Assembly (NCBI GenBank): GCA_903827375.1
Contig: CAIKHZ010000229.1
Span: 1 to 64,000 of the forward strand
DNA from: Akkermansiaceae bacterium
Lineage (GTDB): Bacteria > Verrucomicrobiota > Verrucomicrobiia > Verrucomicrobiales > Akkermansiaceae
DNA length: 64,000 nucleotides
Direction of reading: 5' to 3'
The notes under the pieces were generated by a model. That model saw nothing but the letters and a program-made list of their open reading frames with translations, was not told the origin of the DNA and made no database searches. Below, piece by piece: positions 1 through 9,168 of this stretch. Each line of letters begins with the position of its first letter. The first letter of the stretch is position 1. The translations under genes were made by a program, and so were the position numbers.

Positions 1-75
1 CACCGCCTTACCAACGGTCCCCGTTACGACAACCCCGAGATTATTGCGAAATCCAACGCCCCCGATTTCCCGTGA
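1..75 (+). CDS. C-terminal tail of a plus-strand gene starting upstream of the window (unknown product)
   Basis: Frame +1 is open from base 1 to TGA at 73-75: HRLTNGPRYDNPEIIAKSNAPDFP*. Absent from the ORF track because it has no start in the window. Third positions are mostly C/G/T, consistent with coding. Confidence 0.35.
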   Translation, partial: HRLTNGPRYDNPEIIAKSNAPDFP

Positions 76-272
76 TTAGCGCGGAGCGTTACAGTAACAT
101 TGGACTCGCGTCCGCCGCCTTCAATCAGCCAGCCCAGCTGCGGCTTGACCAGCTCGATGCCGAGAGAATTCTCACGATATTCGCAGCGCAGGTGGGTCAC
201 GTGGGCAGCTTGGGGCACGGCTGGCAGGGCCAGCAACAGGGTGGTGAGGGTAAGTGTTGTTCGCTTATTCAT
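24..272 (-). pseudogene. 5' remnant of a GH78 alpha-L-rhamnosidase (signal peptide plus first ~30 residues of the mature domain)
   Basis: MNKRTTLTLTTLLLALPAVPQAAHVTHLRCEYRENSLGIELVKPQLGWLIE resembles the canonical GH78 N-terminus (LRCEYRENPLGID..KPRLSW). The sequence then diverges and stops after 82 aa. Confidence 0.55.
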
Positions 273-290
273 TTGAAATTTTTCTTTGAT

Positions 291-3200
291 TCACTTCAGT
301 GTGGGTTCAGCAAACTCGCCGCGCAGTTGCTTCTCACCTCCATCTTTTTCATACACGCCATAGAACTGGCAGGCCGAATCCAGCCAAACGGTGATACGTT
401 CCATCTCGTCGGTGGTTAGTTTGACGTCGTGATGCCCCTGCTTCAGTATCTTATAAAGTTTGGAGGCGCGAGCGCCGAATTGCCCGGGGATTGTCCGATA
501 AAACTTGGGCGAATTGAAATCTTGCCCAGCACCATACGAGACATAGCCGTAGGGTTCGGCAAGATTGACATAGGATGTGAAATATTTTCCATTCACCGCA
601 CTGTCCAAGCGTGGGGGCAGCTTCTCTCCCGGCTTGGCTTGCTTGATTTTTTCCGCGTGACAACTGACACATTTTTTATCCAGCACAGGCTGGACTAGCT
701 TTGGATAACTAAACGGGAGCGATCCATCCGGCCCGGGTTTTGGAAGTGATGGTTCGCGCCTCATCGCGAGGGGTGTCGCAACGGAGAGGCGATCAGGCGC
801 GGTGCCCTTGGGTTCATGACATCCCTGACAGGAGAGTTGCTCTCCGGGCACCAACGCAGTTGCTGAGCGCATCGATTGAATCGCGGCCCCCTGTTCATCG
901 AGTGCCTGGAAGAATATCTCATAGCCTGTAGGCACCTTGAAATAGGCACTTCCATCAGCTTCGACCGGAACCGTCCCGACAACCGTGCGGACAAGATTGT
1001 CGGAATCAAATCCTTCCTTGATCTGGATACCTGTCCAATGTGCCAACTCCGCAGTAGCCACTGACGCCGGATAGATCTGCCAGATCCGAAGAGCGGAAAT
1101 CTTGCCGGCATCTTCGGGCCACGACAAGTAGCTCTTATAGACATCCGCAATGGTTATGGTCCCTTGTCCACGCGCTTCTGCCTGCCAGTCTGCGGGTTTT
1201 CGCTGTGCCGCAGGAACAGCAGCAATACGTTGCTCCGGAATAACTGGCGGACGAGTTTCAGCACGGAGAGGTCTTGGACTCACGCAGGCAATTTGCGGGT
1301 CTCGATAGATCAGTTCCTTATTGCCAAATTTGTCGATCAAATAGATTCCAAAGGTCAGATGTTTGCCTCCAACGTTGGCCTCGGCCGGCTCATAAGAAGC
1401 GATATAATAGGTGTCGCTCAGCGGCCATGCGGTACCATAGCTCTGGGAACCTCCTTGTGTTTCAGGAAATCCGGCATCTGGGGTCAAGCGCTTTACTGGG
1501 GCCATGGCATCATCATCCGCCACGCGCGGATCGATGACCACGAGGGATCCAAAAGCTTGTCCATGATGCGGTGCACCCGTCGCGATAAAACACTGCGAAT
1601 TCGGAATCGAGCGCGTGTCGATCTCCATATCTGATCGCTTATAGCGCAGAGAATAGTTGCCGTGAATGGGACGCGGATTGCGCCCGTCCGGGGTTGTAAT
1701 CCAAGGATGATGAGCGGTACACCCATGGCGGTCAACATAATCCCAACGCGTCCAAAGCAACATGCCGTCATGAGTGATTGAAGGAGCCCATTCATTCGTT
1801 TCATGAAAGCTGAGGCAACGCATGTCCGTCCCGTCCACAGCCACATCAAACATCGTATAGTTGGGGCATTGGCGGCCGCACCGCAGATAGCCGCCACGCC
1901 GTTCGGAGATAAATGCAATGCGTCCTGCAGGGGTAAAGCACGGGGAGAAATCATTGAACGTTCCATCTGTAATCTGCTTCAGGTTCGTGCCATCGGAGCC
2001 AACCGTGAACAGATGATAACAGAAGCCCTTGTCCCAATGCCCGTTGTTCGCATGGTCCAGATGCGAAATGTGCGAGCGGCCGCCTTTGCCTTCCACATAT
2101 GCAAAGGAAATCATCTTCCCGTCATACGATAGTGCCGGCGAAAGAACGGATCCCCCATCTTTACCCATATCCTGACGTGTTCCAATTTTAAGTCCTGAAC
2201 CTGCGAGAACATCCCGAATTGCGGGTGATTCGCCAAATGGATCCGATAGGACAAGCAATCCGCCCCCAGTCCGTTGTTGTTGGCCATAGTACTGATCGCA
2301 GCAATGCTGCATGACCTGTGATAGATCGCGCTTGATGAAAAGCAATTCATTGAAATTGAGCAGCGGATTAGAGAACGCGATCTTGCGACGCAGGAGCAAT
2401 GCTTCATCAAACAATGGACGGCGTTGGGCTTCAGCGGCTGTTTTTGCCCGCGCAACAAGGTCAGCCAACGCTTTTGTTTCCGACTCAAGCGATGGGGCAT
2501 TCCGCATCGATTTAATATCGTTCAACAAGGATTGTGTGCGACGCAGCAGAATTGTCAGCGGGTCTTTATCCTCTGGTGTCACCAATGCGTCCGCGCAGAA
2601 GGTCTCTGACGCAAACTGCCTGAAACGATCTATCTTCTTCAAATCATGCTGCAAAACACCCCATTGGCGCGACGCTTCACCGTCAGGGTAGTTCCTGCCG
2701 GGCGCAGCGGGTTCTAGCCATGTTGAAAGGGGCGATACCAATGGCATTTTAGCGGGCGTCTTCCCGTAATCCGCGAGGCCCCATTTTGCGGCCAGGTATT
2801 TCTCAACTTGTATGCGTTGCTCATCTGTCGGAATGGCGTCGAACAGAATCACCTCAGCCACACGAATGTTGCCTGCTCGTGCGGCACTGCGGTCAGCCGC
2901 GAGCGTATTTGCGGCAAGTGGTTCAGAGGCGACGAGGGAGATCATGTTGAAGTTGGCATCCAGTTCATGCTCGGTTCCGTCGATCCGTGTTCCATTGAAG
3001 TAGGTAGCCCCATTCAGCAACCCATTGGCGGCGTATCGACGATCCCAAAGCTCCCCGTTGCCGCTATCAATATTCCGATGGAAGTCATAATACCCTTGCA
3101 CACCACCCATCCGGCCGAGCAGAAAGGCATTGGGGGCATCTGCCCGAATCACCCAAAAGACCGCCCGAATCTTTGTCTCGTCAGCAAAGGAAACAAATTG

Positions 3201-3527
3201 TCCGGCGCTCATCCAGACATACGGCTTGTTTCCCAGGAGCTTGTCTTTCATCAACTGGGCCTGGCCATGAACCGTCGCCTTCTTTGCGAAGGAATGTCCA
3301 TCAAACCGTGCATCACGCCATTCCGTCACTTTGTCATTTTCCATCACCATAGATGGCGCACTAGCCGCATCGAGCCAAAACGTGGCTGATTTTTCAACAA
3401 ACTCCGGGACGGCGCAAAACCCATTACGAGGGAGAAGCAACAGGATAATCCCCGCAACTAGGGCTAAACGCGCCTGATGGATGATCCATGAAGTTATCAA
3501 CAATTCAACTGTTAGTATTTGTTTCAT
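291..3527 (-). CDS. HzsA-like (hydrazine synthase alpha-subunit middle-domain related) secreted protein with N-terminal LamG-like region and two CxxCH haem motifs
   Basis: Likely start MKQILTVELL... (signal peptide) inside the 1129-aa ORF. Contains GTVPVEADGSAYFKVP, SCQGCHE, CVSCH and TolB/PD40-like repeats (SHISHLD, FSPCFTPAGRIAFISERRGG). Confidence 0.75.
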   Translation of the reverse strand: MKQILTVELLITSWIIHQARLALVAGIILLLLPRNGFCAVPEFVEKSATFWLDAASAPSMVMENDKVTEWRDARFDGHSFAKKATVHGQAQLMKDKLLGNKPYVWMSAGQFVSFADETKIRAVFWVIRADAPNAFLLGRMGGVQGYYDFHRNIDSGNGELWDRRYAANGLLNGATYFNGTRIDGTEHELDANFNMISLVASEPLAANTLAADRSAARAGNIRVAEVILFDAIPTDEQRIQVEKYLAAKWGLADYGKTPAKMPLVSPLSTWLEPAAPGRNYPDGEASRQWGVLQHDLKKIDRFRQFASETFCADALVTPEDKDPLTILLRRTQSLLNDIKSMRNAPSLESETKALADLVARAKTAAEAQRRPLFDEALLLRRKIAFSNPLLNFNELLFIKRDLSQVMQHCCDQYYGQQQRTGGGLLVLSDPFGESPAIRDVLAGSGLKIGTRQDMGKDGGSVLSPALSYDGKMISFAYVEGKGGRSHISHLDHANNGHWDKGFCYHLFTVGSDGTNLKQITDGTFNDFSPCFTPAGRIAFISERRGGYLRCGRQCPNYTMFDVAVDGTDMRCLSFHETNEWAPSITHDGMLLWTRWDYVDRHGCTAHHPWITTPDGRNPRPIHGNYSLRYKRSDMEIDTRSIPNSQCFIATGAPHHGQAFGSLVVIDPRVADDDAMAPVKRLTPDAGFPETQGGSQSYGTAWPLSDTYYIASYEPAEANVGGKHLTFGIYLIDKFGNKELIYRDPQIACVSPRPLRAETRPPVIPEQRIAAVPAAQRKPADWQAEARGQGTITIADVYKSYLSWPEDAGKISALRIWQIYPASVATAELAHWTGIQIKEGFDSDNLVRTVVGTVPVEADGSAYFKVPTGYEIFFQALDEQGAAIQSMRSATALVPGEQLSCQGCHEPKGTAPDRLSVATPLAMRREPSLPKPGPDGSLPFSYPKLVQPVLDKKCVSCHAEKIKQAKPGEKLPPRLDSAVNGKYFTSYVNLAEPYGYVSYGAGQDFNSPKFYRTIPGQFGARASKLYKILKQGHHDVKLTTDEMERITVWLDSACQFYGVYEKDGGEKQLRGEFAEPTLK

Positions 3528-3565
3528 TTGTTCGATTCTTTCGCTTGATGCAGGTTCTTTTTGTT

Positions 3566-4057
3566 TCAGAGATTGACACTCCGCTGCTGGAAACCAGGTC
3601 CGGGGGTGGTCTTGTCGGTGGATTTGTCGGGATGGTCCTGTGCCCCGCCTGTTTTCCAAACGCCGGCATACCACGCGCACACCGTCGGGAAATCAAACAC
3701 ATTCGGCCTCGCGCCCGTCGCCTCACGCAAGGCCCTGCCGTATTTCTCCAATGCCTCGAACGGATTCGCCGTGGCCGCATCCACATAGAAACTGTCCTCG
3801 GGCAAGTAGGTCTCACCGGGCTCGACCAGCTTGCCGATTGGATCGTTTCCCTTAAGCATTGCCGTCACGCTGGTTTCCACGGTTGCGCGGGCGTTGCGGA
3901 TGGCGGGAGCGGACGCAGGCGGCATGCTCAGGCTGTGCGTGCCGGTCTTGAGATCGAAATCAATGCGGGTTGCGTCATTCTGCAAGGTCTGTGCATGGGC
4001 CAGGCCGACAGTGAGAATCAGGGTGGCGATGAGGATCAAGCAGGTCGAGTGTTTCAT
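3566..4057 (-). pseudogene. 5' remnant of a secreted glycoside hydrolase-like gene (possibly alpha-galactosidase-like)
   Basis: Signal peptide MKHSTCLILIATLILTVGLAHA and mature sequence to NVFDFPTVCAWYAGVWKTGGAQDHPDKST, then abrupt stop; far too short for the apparent enzyme family. Confidence 0.45.
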
Positions 4058-4061
4058 ATGT

Positions 4062-6221
4062 CTATTCCGTCTTCTGATGGACGCCCTGTGCGTCACTTGT
4101 GAGGCTGTACAGTTTGCGGTGGAACGGCACATGGCGCAATTGCCCGTTGAATCCGCGAGGTGTTAGTGGCGCCATGAGCGGCAGGCCGTCACCTTGCAGA
4201 TCAGGTCGGTAGCCAAAGAATGAGCGGATGATGACTTCGGCAAAGGCCGCGCCGCACACTTCGTTGAAGTCCTGATAACCCCGGTTGGCAATGCGGACAA
4301 GCGGATCGAAACCCCGCCTGTCCGGGTCGAGAAACTCATGTGACTGTGCAAACGGGCCTTCGCGCGTCACCGGTTCGACTGCCCGGAGAAAGGTCACGGC
4401 CTTATCGAACGCGCCGAACCGGCACATCACGTCCATCGTCAGCGGCGGCCAACCGTCGTAGGAACCCATCGGCCCGTGGTCGGGCCGGTCCGAGTGCGCG
4501 GCTGCGGGATCTTTCAGCGACATCGCCCGCATCCAGGTTTTGGTGAGCAGTTCGCGTTCGAGGAAGCCGTTCATCTCCATCTTCATCGTGGGAGTGAGGT
4601 CGTTTTCCAATGCCTGACCGGTCATGATGTAGTCGAAACAGTGGCGGCTAGGAATCTCTTTGCCGGTTTTGTCACGGGCATTCCAGACGCCTTCCCCCGG
4701 TTTGTAAAGCGCCATGACTTCAGTTAGAAGTTTACCGGCCTTGGCGCGGAGTTCGTGGGCATGCGCCGCATTTCCAGATTGTCCGCAATAATCTGCCACG
4801 CGCCGAAGCATATAGACATTGGCTGCGTTCAGCGACGCCACCCCCTGCACATAACCGTCCGTGCATTCGAGCAGGTTTTCGGGTCCGCCATAATCGGCCA
4901 GCAGGCTGTCTTTGGTCAACGGACGTTGCTCATCATACGTTGCGATGTCCTCGAGCCGTTGCAGAACCGTCTTGCCAGTGATCACCTGACTGAGAAACGC
5001 ATCGTCACCCGTCACGCCAAGATAGGCGTCCACACAGCGGAAGATCGACCAGTCGTTGGCGGCGTACCATGGCCCGACCCCCCTGCCGGACACGCAATCC
5101 AGCGCGTAGCACCCGTGATGATCCATCGCCAGCCATTTCGCCAGCAGCTCCTTCATGCTGTTAGGTTCCAGCATCGCCCAGGCGTTAGCCCACATTCCGG
5201 TGTCCCAGAAATACATGAGCGTCACCGCCCAATTCGGCCCGGCCGTGATGAAACAGTGCTTGGCTGTCGGCAGGTTCGAGCGGCAGAGTATCAGCGGCGC
5301 GAGCGCGCCTTCGTAATAGACCCGGCGGATCTTCGGATCATCGGTCAGGAGTGTCGGCAGGTGTCCGGAGAAATGTGTGTTGCCGGGCGTGAAGGCGGCC
5401 TGCCAGCGCTCTTCCCACTGCATTTTGGCCGATGCGAAACTCTGATCGAATGATTTCGCCCAGCGCGTTGCAAGCTCTGCGGCCGCTGCCGGTTCCTGGT
5501 CCATGGCGGCGGTGTAGCCCAATGAGAGCGTCTGATTTGGCGCGAGCAAAATCTTCCAGGATGCGACGCCTCCGTCGGTCACGACTTTCAAGTCTGCCGG
5601 TGCCTGCGAAAAGGCAAAGGCGATGGCAGCCGGTTCAGAGCCTTTGTTCCCCACAGCCGACAGGACTTTGGAATCCGTTCCAGCTAGGGCGATGGTGTTT
5701 CCTTTTTCCCCATGTGGCGTGATGTAATTCGCCCACGCTGCATCGGGGTGGCGGCACACCTGTCCTGAAAACGCCCAGGACACGTCCACTGTTTGCGAAT
5801 TCGTGGCGGTGTTCTTGAGCGTCAACCGGCAAAGGACACCGCGCTGTTCAAAGGGCATGCGGATGGCAGACTCCAACTCAATCCCGTCCATCGTTCTCCG
5901 GCGGAGCACCTGATACGCATACCACCGGGACCCCGTCGCATGGACCTGCTTTCCGTTCAGGGTCAGCACTCCGCTATCACCGCCATTGGCATAAGGCGGA
6001 AGGGTTGCAACGAGAAAGGTCGTCAGATTGGGGTTGGTTTGCAGGGTGCCCCAGAAATTGTTGACCGACGGAAAATTGCGAAGGGTATTGACCTCCATCC
6101 AATCCCCCGCCAATTCATCGAGGGACATGATGGCGTCAGCCGGATGCGTCGCTTCAGCGGCGTGGAGCGCGATGAGCGGTGCCAGCAGGGCGGCAAGTGT
6201 GATGACTGCTCGTTTGTTCAT
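4062..6221 (-). CDS. secreted six-hairpin (alpha/alpha)6 glycosidase-like protein (MGH1-like)
   Basis: Signal peptide; WDTGMWANAWAMLEP, DCVSGRGVGPWYAANDWSIFRCVDAYLG, YDGWPPLTMDVMCRFG patterns of 6-hairpin glycosidases. Confidence 0.7.
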   Translation of the reverse strand: MNKRAVITLAALLAPLIALHAAEATHPADAIMSLDELAGDWMEVNTLRNFPSVNNFWGTLQTNPNLTTFLVATLPPYANGGDSGVLTLNGKQVHATGSRWYAYQVLRRRTMDGIELESAIRMPFEQRGVLCRLTLKNTATNSQTVDVSWAFSGQVCRHPDAAWANYITPHGEKGNTIALAGTDSKVLSAVGNKGSEPAAIAFAFSQAPADLKVVTDGGVASWKILLAPNQTLSLGYTAAMDQEPAAAAELATRWAKSFDQSFASAKMQWEERWQAAFTPGNTHFSGHLPTLLTDDPKIRRVYYEGALAPLILCRSNLPTAKHCFITAGPNWAVTLMYFWDTGMWANAWAMLEPNSMKELLAKWLAMDHHGCYALDCVSGRGVGPWYAANDWSIFRCVDAYLGVTGDDAFLSQVITGKTVLQRLEDIATYDEQRPLTKDSLLADYGGPENLLECTDGYVQGVASLNAANVYMLRRVADYCGQSGNAAHAHELRAKAGKLLTEVMALYKPGEGVWNARDKTGKEIPSRHCFDYIMTGQALENDLTPTMKMEMNGFLERELLTKTWMRAMSLKDPAAAHSDRPDHGPMGSYDGWPPLTMDVMCRFGAFDKAVTFLRAVEPVTREGPFAQSHEFLDPDRRGFDPLVRIANRGYQDFNEVCGAAFAEVIIRSFFGYRPDLQGDGLPLMAPLTPRGFNGQLRHVPFHRKLYSLTSDAQGVHQKTE

Positions 6222-6247
6222 GTTGCTAGAACGAGATGATGACGCAC

Positions 6248-9148
6248 TCAGTGGACTTCGAGGCGCAGTATGCCCTTGACCACGCTGCCGGTTTTGAGCG
6301 GCCGGGCGGGGATGGCGCGTTCGGTGAAGAACTGCGGCGCCCCGTGATTGGTGTACTCCGCGATGAGCAGGTTCGCCGAATTTTCAAGCACCCAGCAGCG
6401 GACATGAGATGAGCCATCGGCGAGCAGACGCAGGCCGTGGCCGGAGGGCGAGAGCAGCGCGGCCTCGTAAACATGCATCTTGGTCGAGCGGAAATCGTTA
6501 GAGCCGTTCGGCGTGGCATCGTCGCTCCAACTCCAAGTCGGTAGGACGCGCGGGCCGGCTAGCAGGGTAGGGGACACGCCTTTGACAAAGGCTGTGGCGG
6601 TGCCCTGCGCCCGGCCGATATGGTCGTCGGGGTAGGCACTCCACTTGGCGTTGCGGCGCCAGGTGAGCGTGTCGCATTCGCGCGGCAGGCGGAAGACCAC
6701 ACCGATTTGGCGGGGATCGCACTGGCCCTTTTCCGTGACGGAAAAATCGTAATCGAGTGTCAGCGAGCCATCTTTGGAGAAACGGAAGATATAGGTTCCC
6801 TGAGCTTCTGCATAAGCACCTTCGACGCGGACCGTCACGCCTTGGTCGGATGTGATTTCGGCGCTGACCGCCGATGCCTTCCAATTGCCGCAGGTGTTAG
6901 TAAACAACTGTGACGGCGCTTCCATCCCACCGCCGGGACTGTCACTGATGCTTGGCAGCAATAGCAGATCCGGACCGGTAAACGGGGCTGTCGCCATGCC
7001 CGTGGCAGCGTCGAAGGTGACGCTGAAACCGGTTGTTCGGACGATGAATTTTCCGGCTGGCTTTTCCAGTGTGACCGGGCCAGGCTTGGAAGCTGGCACT
7101 GGTGGCGCGGTGCGTGGGTCCGGACCGAGTGCGATTTTCCAGACGTCGATGTTGAGGCCGCTGGGGCTGACTGCGCTAACATCTAACATTTTTCCGGTAT
7201 CAGGGACGGCAATTTCAAGAGTGCCGGTTTGTCCGGGCGGCACGGAGGTGGTTTTAGCGGTACCGGAGCGAGTGCCGCATTTCCACTCGAAGCGCATTTC
7301 CTGCAAGTCGGTGAATGTTTGATGGTTCTCGATGGTGAGGCGCACGGGTTGGTTCGCCGGCACGGAGGTTTCCTTCACGGCCAGCGGCGAGTAAGCCTTT
7401 TTCATGTTCCAGTATTCCGGCTTCGGACGCCGCCATCCGTCAATGGGTCCCCATGGGCCGTAACCAACAATTGTGCCGTTAGGTAAGAAAAACGTATCAT
7501 CCACGCCGCTCCAGATGGCGCCGCCGAGGCAGCCATGGGCTTTGAGGATATTCTGCCACATGGCGGCCAGGCCGAGGCCCCAGATATCGCGCAGGCCGGG
7601 GTCGGTGGCGAGTTCGAGGCGGTTGTAGGAATTGAGATGGCAATACTCATCGAAGATCATCGGTTGTTTGTAGTCGGCATATCTGGCCGGGCCTTCTAGG
7701 CCGGGGTACTTCGCGTCGCAGTACCCAGGATAGTGGTTGTTGCTGATGTCAAGCGGATCGCCGCCGCCGCCCGTCATGTCACTGAAAACTAACAGCCGAG
7801 TTGGATCCAATCGCTTCATTGCCTTGGCCGAAGGCAGGAAATACTCACCAAAGGCACCACTCTCGTTAGCCAACGACCACTGGGTAATTGACGGGTGGTT
7901 TCGATAGGCTTCCAGCATTTCAAGGTGCTGGCGGGTGATCAGGTTTGGCACCTCGGCAGGCGTGATTTTGGTCTGACTTGCCCAGCAGAATGGTCCCTCG
8001 CACTCGACGAAGAGCCCCACCTGGTCGCAGGCATCAATGAACTCCTCGGCCGGCGGATAGTGGGACGTGCGGATATAATTGCAGTTGGCCGCGCGGAAGA
8101 GTTCCGCGTCCTTTCGCCAGGTGCCCGGTGCCAGCGATCGTCCGCGCAGGGGGTCGGCCTCATGGCGGCAGATGCCGCGGAGTTTGACCGGCATGTTGTT
8201 GACGAACATCTGGTTGCCGCGCACTTCGACCTGGCGGAAGCCGAACCGCTGGGCGATTGTCTCTAGCAGCTTTCCGTCCGCCTTTAACTCGATGGTCAGC
8301 GTGTAGAGATTCGGGTGTTCGCTGTCCCATTTGGCGGGATGGCTTACCGGGATTTTGATAGAACCGGCTAGATCCTTCAGTGAGATGCTCCCGGGTGTGA
8401 GAGGGACCTCCCGGCCATCCGGTCCGAATAGTGTTAAGTTAGCCTGCAAATCCGCCGGAGTTGCGCCACCTTCTGCAGCGGCGGCCAGACTGACCTCGAG
8501 GGTGGCGTCGCGGAATGCCGGGTCGAAACTGGTGGCGACATGCAGTTTCGATAGATGGGTTGGTGGCAGCGCGAACAGCTTGATTTTGCGGGTGATGCCG
8601 CCGAGCGGGTGGCCGGCGTAGGAGCTGGCACTGGCCAGTTTGTCCACAACGGATTCGTTCACCACACGGAGCGCGATGATGTTTTCGCCCTCTTTGGCTA
8701 GGTCTGTGACGTCCAGTTCAAACGGAGTGAACCCACCCAGATGATTTCCTGATTTCTTACCGTTGATCCAGACCGTGCCGTCACTGTAAACACCGTCGCA
8801 GCGCAGTTTGATGCGCATGCCCTTCCAGTCTAGCGGAACATTGAAGGAACGCACATAGCCCGCGGCCTTGTCTGCTTGAACCGTAAAGCCCTGCATCACC
8901 CATTCGCCGGGGACTTGGATGTCCGACCAGCCGGTTCCGTCCGGTGGCATCGAGCGTGCTTCAAATCCATCAGTCGGTGCCGGGTTGAAATGCCAGGTGC
9001 CGCCGAGATCCACATTCAGTTGATTTACTCCGGCCACCAGTTGCGGTCGTGGCGAGAGTCGTGGAAGATTCTCGTCCGCCAGCGCAATCCCGGCGAACAA
9101 TCGATATATGATCAATGCAACTGTAAGTATGCGGTTCATTTTCATCAA
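6248..9148 (-). CDS. GH2 family glycoside hydrolase (beta-galactosidase/beta-glucuronidase-like)
   Basis: DGVYSDGTVWINGKKSGNHLGGFTPFELDVT (jelly roll), CRHEADPLRG, IRTSHYPP, SLANESGAF (acid/base), FDEYCHLNS (nucleophile region). Confidence 0.9.
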   Translation of the reverse strand: MMKMNRILTVALIIYRLFAGIALADENLPRLSPRPQLVAGVNQLNVDLGGTWHFNPAPTDGFEARSMPPDGTGWSDIQVPGEWVMQGFTVQADKAAGYVRSFNVPLDWKGMRIKLRCDGVYSDGTVWINGKKSGNHLGGFTPFELDVTDLAKEGENIIALRVVNESVVDKLASASSYAGHPLGGITRKIKLFALPPTHLSKLHVATSFDPAFRDATLEVSLAAAAEGGATPADLQANLTLFGPDGREVPLTPGSISLKDLAGSIKIPVSHPAKWDSEHPNLYTLTIELKADGKLLETIAQRFGFRQVEVRGNQMFVNNMPVKLRGICRHEADPLRGRSLAPGTWRKDAELFRAANCNYIRTSHYPPAEEFIDACDQVGLFVECEGPFCWASQTKITPAEVPNLITRQHLEMLEAYRNHPSITQWSLANESGAFGEYFLPSAKAMKRLDPTRLLVFSDMTGGGGDPLDISNNHYPGYCDAKYPGLEGPARYADYKQPMIFDEYCHLNSYNRLELATDPGLRDIWGLGLAAMWQNILKAHGCLGGAIWSGVDDTFFLPNGTIVGYGPWGPIDGWRRPKPEYWNMKKAYSPLAVKETSVPANQPVRLTIENHQTFTDLQEMRFEWKCGTRSGTAKTTSVPPGQTGTLEIAVPDTGKMLDVSAVSPSGLNIDVWKIALGPDPRTAPPVPASKPGPVTLEKPAGKFIVRTTGFSVTFDAATGMATAPFTGPDLLLLPSISDSPGGGMEAPSQLFTNTCGNWKASAVSAEITSDQGVTVRVEGAYAEAQGTYIFRFSKDGSLTLDYDFSVTEKGQCDPRQIGVVFRLPRECDTLTWRRNAKWSAYPDDHIGRAQGTATAFVKGVSPTLLAGPRVLPTWSWSDDATPNGSNDFRSTKMHVYEAALLSPSGHGLRLLADGSSHVRCWVLENSANLLIAEYTNHGAPQFFTERAIPARPLKTGSVVKGILRLEVH

Positions 9149-9168
9149 TTCTCCACTCGCTGTTAGGA

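Noticed and set aside
291-3527. Evidence for anammox (HzsA)
   Set aside because: Only HzsA-related domains are present; no HzsB/C or hydrazine dehydrogenase seen, and the context is polysaccharide catabolism.
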